The notes under the pieces are model-generated. The model had not been told where the DNA came from, searched no databases, and saw only the letters and a list, made by a program, of their open reading frames with translations. From Baffinella frigidus (Eukaryota > Cryptophyceae > Cryptomonadales > Baffinellaceae), in contig MU647085.1 of assembly GCA_026770585.1 (NCBI GenBank), forward strand, positions 109,018 through 119,095: 10,078 nt of DNA, read 5' to 3'. Within the stretch, counting starts at the first letter, position 1; each line of letters begins with the position of its first letter. The position numbers and the translations under genes were made by a program. Below, in pieces: positions 1 through 7,900 of this stretch.

Positions 1-63
1 CCCCTCTGATCTATTCACTTGGACTATTCACGACTATTCACGAAATTCGCTCCTTGGTTGTTG

Positions 64-260
64 TAGAGCGGTTTTCGCATCTGTCGGCCACCAACCGATA
101 TGAAATTTATGAACAAGGGCTCCAATTCCGGCCACTTTTGGCATTTTTATCACAAAATAAAACTCTAAAACTTCAGAATCACGCCAAAAGTTGCCGGAAT
201 TGGAGCCCTTGTTCATATTTTCATGTCGGTGAGTGGCCGACAGATGAGAAAACCGCTCTA
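64..260. mobile_element. 197-bp foldback (MITE-like), TA-flanked
   Basis: The outer ends are TAGAGCGGTTTTCGCATCTG and, inverted, CAGATGAGAAAACCGCTCTA. A second inverted block, ATGAACAAGGGCTCCAATTC, faces GAATTGGAGCCCTTGTTCAT, so the arms are imperfect inverted repeats of about 80 bp around an AT-rich centre. TA at both ends fits a TA target duplication. No coding capacity, so non-autonomous. Confidence 0.75.
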
Positions 261-385
261 CCGTGCGCACCACGGAATGTCCCTTGCTCTCGATGGCTGA
301 GTGTGCGAGGACCGCCGCAGGAACGCCGTGCGATAGGCCCGCCTCGGGACAGGCAGCGCCGCGTATGTACTCACAGGACCCGTGG

Positions 386-408
386 GTTGGTGGGTGGGTG
401 GGTGGGTC
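386..408 (+). repeat. (TGGG)n run, G-quadruplex capable
   Basis: Five GGT/GGGT units in a row 45 bp upstream of the exon 1 acceptor. Four closely spaced G-triplets could form a quadruplex in the transcript. Confidence 0.6.
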
Positions 409-453
409 CAAGCATGGACGCACACGCGAGGTAACCAGTCTCGGCGCGCGCAG

Positions 454-548
454 GATTTCCCGAGGAAGACAGCGGAGAGCGTTGAGGCCGCGAGGGGGAC
501 ATCCTCACCCTTTGAAGACGACCTCTTTCAGTACCTCCAGAAAACCGG
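454..548 (+). CDS. TDP1: TDP1 exon 1 of window (QDFP / FEDDLFQYL block)
   Basis: Reads DFPRKTAES, then SSPFEDDLFQYLQKTG, which matches the TDP1 stretch just after the first catalytic motif. The acceptor is GCGCGCAG at 446-453 and the donor GTGCGT starts at 549. It enters in phase 0 and leaves two bases (GG) that pair with the single G of the next exon. The open frame continues left to 337 without TDP1 similarity, so an alternative start after the AG at 437-438 (adding SRRAQ, which would complete QDFP) is possible. The preceding exon, with the first HxK motif, was not found in 1-453. Confidence 0.82.
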
Positions 549-3500
549 GTGCGTCTGGGTTGAGTGTTTAGGGTGCAGTGTTCACGGCTGAGGGTTGGCG
601 CGTGGAGGTGTTGCCCTCTTTGTACGTCTTGCCCTTGCAGAACACCTGCTTCTGGGTTTCGGGTGTAGGGTTCACCGGCTGGTGACTGCCCCCTCCCCCC
701 CATCTCACCGATTCGCACGGGGGGTCACCGGGACGGAGAAACTCCGTCCTCCGATAACCCGGACGGGGTAACCCCCCCACGTGCCAATCCGAAATCACCC
801 CACATGGAAACCATACGATTTGTTTGGAACGAAGGTGTAAGCCTCGATGCGCATCGACAATCCGCCCCTGGTGCACGCACCTACGGCGCACCTGGCTGGA
901 GGCCTGCTTTGCTTGGTGCGTGGTGCGTGGCTTTCGATGTGTTCACCTCGCGCCGCGTGCCCACGATGCCATCGCTGCTTTCGTGTCATTCAGGCGCCTC
1001 TCATCTCTCTGCGCAATTCATTCAAGGCACTTCCCACGCCTCAGATGGAACGGCCGAAATCGGTCAAAGTTGACGGTGCTTCAACAACGTCCACTTTTAC
1101 CAATGTTGCGTTCGTACTTCGTATTATTCTCGAGGCGAAGTTCGGTGCACGGCGCTTTACATACGCTGATTTCGCGTGCCATCAGCGCAGGTGGAAGGGT
1201 ATGGATGCGTTTGGGGCGGACATCACTCCGTTGACAATCCGCGACTACGACTTCTCCCTCGCCCGCGCCACGCTCATCGCATCCGTCCCTGGACGCCACG
1301 ACATTACCAGGTTCCTTCTAGCTCTGCCGATCAATGTGCCTGGATGTGCGGTCAACTTTTCTTGCGTGTGACGTTTTTTTAAAACATGGGGAGGTGGGTG
1401 ACCTAAATCTGCCTCAGTGAATCAGGGCTCCACATTCAATACGCTCAGATCAGGACTCCGCGCAAACGATCATGTACAAAGAGCATCTCACGGTGTGTAA
1501 CGAGGAGGCCAGATAAACTGAGGCAGAGCTAGGCCTCCCGCGTGAGTTTGAAGACCAACTATCAGACCACCAACTATGATGGCAAAAACCGTGAAAAGGG
1601 CCCTCGGTGTTGGGCACAGGCCTCGTGAAAGCCCGACGTGCAGAACCACCCCTGGTCTGGCTGTGACGAAACACCCGTGGTTGCAGAGACGTGGCGACGG
1701 GGGAAATGTCGTGCAAGTGGGGGCACCTGAAGCTGCGATCGGTACTTTCGCAGCAGACGTTCGGGGAGGAGTTTGTCGGGGCGCCGATCGTCTGGCAGGT
1801 ATCACGCATCCTACCTCTGGCTGAGAAAAACTGGGCTTGCCATAAACTATGTTTGTAGCAGAACATCCAGAACAAAGCAGGAACTAAAATGGATTTATGG
1901 TGATGCCGATTTTACGCATGCGTCGCTAGGAAGCGCCTATCATCTGGCAGGTGTATGTTGTTCTATGTGGGGAGGCGACACGAGAGCAGAAGATGCGCTG
2001 GACAGTCACCTGTCCAGAGTCAGGTATCACGAGGTTACACCGTAACCGAAGACACTACCATGCGGTTTGGCGGTCAGGAGAATGGCAAGTGCTGACGGGC
2101 AGGCCGCGCCTTGCTGTTGGATTCGAAGAATGATTCTGACACGAGTGGGTCGAACATTTATCTCAGAAAACGAGTTCTAAAACTCGTTTTCTTAAGTCAA
2201 TTCCCCTACAAATTTGTCAACTTATGCGGAGAGTAAAGAATAAGTTGACGAATTTGTAGGGGAATTGACTTAAGAAAATGAGTTTTAGAACTCGTTTTCT
2301 GAGATAAACATGCTGGGTGTGAGTGCCTCGGCCTGGTACAACGTGAGTACCAGGACGACGACCCACCCGAGCAGGATTGCACCACACGATGCTGTGGCGC
2401 GAGAACCTGGTGTTGAGTGCAGGAATGAGTGAAGGGTGAAGGGTGAAGGAGTTGAGCAACACGGGAAACGGCACTGACGAATCGCGATGGGTCGCAGTGC
2501 ACGTCGCTCGGCATGCAGCGCAATTCATGGCTCGTCGACATGATCCAATCCTTCTCGGCTGGGAAGGTTTGTGGCCCACGGCCTTGTTTTGGGTTGACGG
2601 GTTTAGAGTTTATAGTTTGGGGTTGACGGGTTGACGGGTTGACGGGTTCCCTGACCACATAAACGTGCATGACTCTGGAGCGCCTAACACACACCTGTGA
2701 ACAACGCAATGACAGGAAGAGGCGCATGTACACGGCAGCCAGGCGCGCTCTGTGTCCCCTATAGTGACCCATCCTAAAACGGGGGAATGTATATTGTGGG
2801 CTATGATGCTTGAGAAACGAGACATTGTGTGGTGTCGTTCTGAAACAACGAGAAGCCCTCTTCGAGCTACAGGTTTGGTGTGTTTATGTAGTCCATCTAA
2901 GCTGTATACCTCAACACAGCAAATCTCTCTCCCCCCCCCATCAGACGCCCCGCGGTGTGTTCAGGAACCCAAGGATGCAGTGAGGCTGCGTTGTGATCCG
3001 ACACATCGCGCATTGTCTCTCTTCAGAAACGAGGAGCACTCTACAGACGCCCAGCGGTGTGCTGGAAACACCAAACAGACGCGGTGCGGCTGATGGTATA
3101 CCACAATAACACAACTGTCACTCTCTGCAGGCGCCAGGCGGCGTGCTGGAGAACCCAACCGGGCGCGGTGCGGCTGGTGTCACGCCTCAATAACACAACG
3201 TTCTCTCTCTGCAGGCGCCCAGTGGAGTGCTGGGGAACCCAAACAGACGCGGTGTGGCTGCTGGTATCCCTTAAGTGGCCAGCAGGATGATACGCCCTAC
3301 CGTAGGGCCCTAGGACCTGCCTAGGACCTGGCGTGGGTCTTGTGAGACTCCCTGGCCACTCAAGGGATATCGCAATAACACAATTGGCTCTCTTGCTGCA
3401 GGCGCCCAACGGCGTGCTGGGGAACCCAACCGGACGCAGCACGGTTGGTGTTACACCTCCATGACACAACTGTCTCTCTCTGCAGGCGCCCAACGGTGTG

Positions 3501-4822
3501 CTGGGGAAACCAAAGGACGGAGTGCGGCTAGTGTGGCCGACTGATGACGAGATCCGCACTTCGACCGCGGTGCTGCCCTGCCCTGCCATCTCTCCCTCTC
3601 TCCCTCTCTCCCTCTCTCTCTCTCTCTCCCTCCCTCCCTCCCTCCCTCCCTCCCTCCCTCCCTCCCTCCCTCTCTTCATCAATCCCTCCCTCCCACAGCC
3701 AGGCCTTGCCATCGCGGAGAGATGTGTAGCTCTGCTTCAGTCGATCTGGGCTCATCTATGTGGTGAGCCCGAGCTCTTTCCCCCTCCAAAGTTGCCGATG
3801 TTATACCGCAAACCCAGCATGTCAACTTGAGAGAACACCCGACTGGGGCAGCGGGCAGAGGTAGGATGTCGGTCGTGCGATCCAACCGCCCGTCCTCCGA
3901 AGTCACGTGGTTTTGTCGTTTGGGTCTCGCGGATTCGTATCAGGGGTTGCTGATATCATGTAGCCTCTTTGGTGCAACTCGGGGGCTGGCTCAACGACCG
4001 AGAGACTTGGTTTTAAAGGGCTGGCGGAAGGAGATGAGAGGTTGACGAATGTGCGGGCGAAACAGGGGTGGAACAGTGGAGGAGGAATCCCGGGACGGAA
4101 GAAGAACGTCGATCAGATCAGGTCCCCTTTCTTTTGGCGTGCGGTGTTTTCCACGGCACGTTAGGGGGTTGAAGTTGGCGGAAACCCTGACGACGCTGGG
4201 TGTAGGGTTTTGGGGTTAGGGTTTAGGGTATGCGGACGACCCCCGATTGAGACCTCAACGCCAGCTACTGAACAGGGGCAGTATCGTAAAACGTGACTAC
4301 TGTCCCTAGAACTCACGGTGAGGCACCGAACAGTTCCTTGGCGGCGCCACAAGTGAAGAAGTCGAAAGGCAAGCAAGCCGCGCGTCCTGAAGTCCTTTTC
4401 CACAGGTGCGTCGCCCCTCCACCCTCAACCCACATCCTCCAACCCTAAACCCTATACCCTAAACCCTAAACCCTAAACCCTAAACCCTAAACTCTAAACC
4501 CTAAACCCTAAACCCTAAACCCTACACACCAAACCCTAAACCATCAACCCTCATCCTCCAAACCTAAAACATGAACCATCAACCCTGGTTTAGGGTTTAG
4601 AGTTTACTAAACCCTGAACCCTAAACCCTAAACCCTAAACCCTAAACCCTACACCCTACACCCCAAACCCTAAACCCTAAACTCTCAACTCTAAACCCTA
4701 AACCCTGAGCCTTAAACCCCAAACCTGAAGCCCTAAACCCTAACCTTAAACCCCAAACCCCAAACCCTAAACCTAAATCCTGAACCGTCAAGCCTAAAGC
4801 CTACACCTTCCAACCCTAGACC

Positions 4823-4910
<88 letters not shown>

Positions 4911-7900
4911 ACCCGCATCCTCCAACCCCTCAAACCTGAACGTTTCAACTGAAATCATTCCAGTCAAGTAGACGCAAATCCCTCGTGACAATTATGCGTG
5001 GAATCGCAGTGGAAACGTTTGTGCACACGCCTTGGGATCTAACGTTGGAACCTATTCAATGTAAAGCACGTTTCGTGCTATCTTGGGGGTGTAATTTGCT
5101 ATCTTAGCCTCGACCAAGCTTTACCATAACACACACCACACAACCCATCCATAGGACAGCAAAAAGGTGATTTAAATTGAATCTGTTTCCGTATGAGATC
5201 GCAGAACCACAGGCGTTTCGCCTAGAACGTCACCCCTTGAACCAACGCCCCCAGAATCGACCTGGATAATTGACCTGAAGCTCCGAAGCGTTCCGTCTTA
5301 GGGCAAGGCCAGGATTCAAGAATTGCAATGTAGCCGGGGCTACAAATGACCCCAAAGTGTAGCAGGGGCTACATTCTTTGTGTAGCTTGGGCTACAAAAA
5401 AACGGCCCCGCTTAAGATTAAGCAGATGCGTTTCGCCGTGTGCAGGTGGTCGAACCCAGCGCTCGGAAGGCACCCGCTCGGGCGGTCGAAAGTGATGCCG
5501 CACATCAAGTCGTTCATGCGGCACTCGGACGCTGGGGACGAGATCGCGTGGATCCTCATCGGGAGCCACAACTTGAGCATCGCCGCGTGGGGGGAAATCC
5601 AGAACAAGACCACCGAACCTTTCCTCGCCATCAATTCGTTCGAGCTCTCCGTTCTGATCCACCCGGCGCTGCTCACTCCGTCTGCTACGGCGCCCTTCTC
5701 CCTCTCTGGCCCTGCGTTCCCTGTGGTGCACGAGCAGGCACGCCCCCCCACCATCAGAGAGAATGATAATTTATTGCCAAACAACCAGCGTCAGCGCCGC
5801 ACATGCTACGCATTGTGCCACTACTGTACCCCGCGTCGGCCGCTCATACGAGCATTTTCCGGATGGATTCTAACTCCACCTCCTACATCCCACCATGCGA
5901 AAGGCTTTTGCGTGACAGGGTCGCCCGTGTGAGACTTGTGAGTAGTGATTCTCACTCGGTTTGTGGGGATCTTCCACGCACCAACCCTCTCGCCGACGGG
6001 CAGATCGCACAAGGCCTCCTCGGAAGGAAATTCACGGTGGGCATGTTGGCTATGATGCGACTAATCGCGTGTTTGCCCCCCCTTCTATCAAATCCAATGC
6101 GTGGTTGCTCCATCATGTGTTACATGGATACCGCGTCACAACACGCGCCCCGTAGTTAAATCGCGTGTGTGCCCCACACGAAATCCCTTCGAAACCCGCT
6201 GTGTGGAACCCCACACCCTAAACCCTAAACCAGAAACCCCACACCATAAACCCTCAACCCCCTCGTACCCCAGGTGGTGACGTTGGTGGCAGGCGACCGG
6301 GCAGACTGGGCAAGCTTCGAGAAAGTCGCGGGTGGGCGCCTCGTCGTGCCTCTCCCCTACCACCTCCCTACCGCCAGGTCTCCCTGCAGGGCGCCCTCCA
6401 CTCAATTCCATGCAATACCTCCAATAGCTCCAACAGCTCCCGAGGCGGGCCGATACCACGCTAGTCCTCACCCCCCCCCCCTCCGTTCCCAGCTCCCGAT
6501 ATCCCGGCCCCCACCCCTTTTCCCGCATACAGGGGTTGCGCATGCACCGTCCCTAGGGTGGTCATATGCTCCTAGGAGAAGTCCTACCGCAGGAACCTAG
6601 GGAGGAGCGTGTCCTTGATTTCGAGTGTTCCATGTACCTGGTGGTAAATCCTAGCATCCGGGGGGGGGGGGGCTGGGCTGGCATCGTGCCTCCAATCGAG
6701 CACTCTTGCAAGAGTTCGCGAACCCCTCTACGAAGTAGCTAGTTTCCAAGAACACGCGCACACCATCAGAACCAATATATGGCTCTAGCTAGGGACAGAC
6801 TTAGTGTAGGCTACTGCGGCGTGGTGGACCTTATCTCTGAGAACCCAATCTGGCGGGGGTTCTCCCAGAAACCCATCTTTGAGAACCGTGGGAGAAGTTT
6901 GCGAAAAGCGTTGGGAAGCGTGCAAAGCCATCTCTGAGAACCCCGCCTGAAACCTAATTTCGAAACAACACAGATTATGTCCTGCTATCTTAGGCTCTTG
7001 ATGCCAAAGATAAAGGTGTATAAGCTATTTTAGGCATGCAAAAATGATATATTACGTCTTTTCATGTGGACAGATTGTGGTATGTTCCGAGGTGAAATTA
7101 TCCGTGTTGACCCGGCGCGGATCAGATACGCGGCAGGAGGGAGACGTTCCGTGGATCTGCGACGTCGAGAAGAAGACGCGCAAATCGGATTTTGTTTACT
7201 GGACGTGCCGGTAGTAACTTTTCGTACCGTCTGGTTAGTCATTGCGGACGTGACAGTAATAAAAGGGCACCTGTAGGACGGGTAAAAGGACACCTTCAGG
7301 ACGCGGGTTTTGGGGCCATTGAACCCTTCCCATTCGTGAGCACCCCCGCTGAAATTCGCACTGTTGACCCGGCGCGGAGCAGATACGCAGCGGGAGACGT
7401 GGCGTGGATCTGCGACGTGGAGAAGAAGACACGCGACGGATCGCCGTGGTTTGACGGTCTCGGCAACACCTGGCCCAGCGCACCCCAGGTCATGCCCCAC
7501 GTCACTCTTTTTTCACTAAACCCTTTCCCAGGTAACCCCTCTCATACCCTGAACCCTCAACCCGACACACTAAACATACCCTGAACCCTAAACCCGACAC
7601 ACTAGACACCCTAACCCCGACACACTAAACGCTGGATACGTTCTCCAGGAAATTCTCCCAAATAGAGGCACAAGTTGCAGGGGTTCCTTGCTCATGCGAC
7701 GCTGCACCCTCCTAGGACCCTGAAGTAGGCCTAGGACCCTGAAGTAGGCTTGTACCTAGAGCCCTACGTGGACCTGGGGGGGGGGGGGCGTTTTCTTGTG
7801 AGCGGGTTACCCTTGTACTCGAAAGAGAGGTCACACGCTGCGTTTGGGGTGGCCCCAGGCTCCGATGAAGACCTGGTGTAGGACCACACAGGGTTTCTTT

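Larger units (their letters stand above)
1..453 (+). other. Upstream intron or 5' flank of the TDP1 exons
   Basis: No TDP1-like coding sequence was found here. The first HxK motif expected just upstream of exon 1 is absent. The stretch is filled by a foldback at 64-260, unique sequence at 261-385 and a TGGG-rich run at 386-408 next to exon 1. Confidence 0.5.

Noticed and set aside
261-450. Exon carrying the first TDP1 catalytic motif
   Set aside because: No HxK or TANL-like segment appears in any plus-strand frame; the GAG|GTAACC donor-like site at 428-436 has no supporting coding similarity.
847-1371. 174-codon plus-strand open frame as a stand-alone gene
   Set aside because: Only 1191-1310 resembles a known family; the rest is intron sequence read through.
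1799-1950. Possible TDP1 exon reading YHASYLWLRKTG...FTHASLGSAYHLA
   Set aside because: The SLG segment looked like the QFSSxGS block, but the clear WGHLKLR exon ends at 1798 and joins in phase to the better TSLG...WL exon at 2498. This stretch is intron 3.
2206-2772. 188-codon minus-strand open frame
   Set aside because: It includes one arm of the foldback and GGGTTGAC repeats and overlaps TDP1 exon 4 on the other strand; no domain recognised.
2942-3537. CRISPR array or bacterial-type direct repeats
   Set aside because: Units are head-to-tail and diverged over their whole length with no constant repeat and unique spacers, and the setting is a spliced nuclear gene.
3041-3712. Long minus-strand open frame of 223 codons with Gly-Arg-Glu repeats
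   Set aside because: It is the reverse of the CT/CCCT microsatellite and the 84-bp repeats; composition is an artefact.
3699-3762. Possible exon PGLAIAERCVALLQSIWAHLC after a CCCTCCCACAG acceptor, with a GTGAGC donor
   Set aside because: Its exit phase does not fit exon 6 or exon 7, and exon 6 (4323-4405) already supplies the right length and FHRW ending. Alternative splicing is not excluded.
4438-4913. True chromosome end
   Set aside because: Coding exons of the same gene lie on both sides and the heptamers are degenerate and partly inverted, so the array is interstitial.
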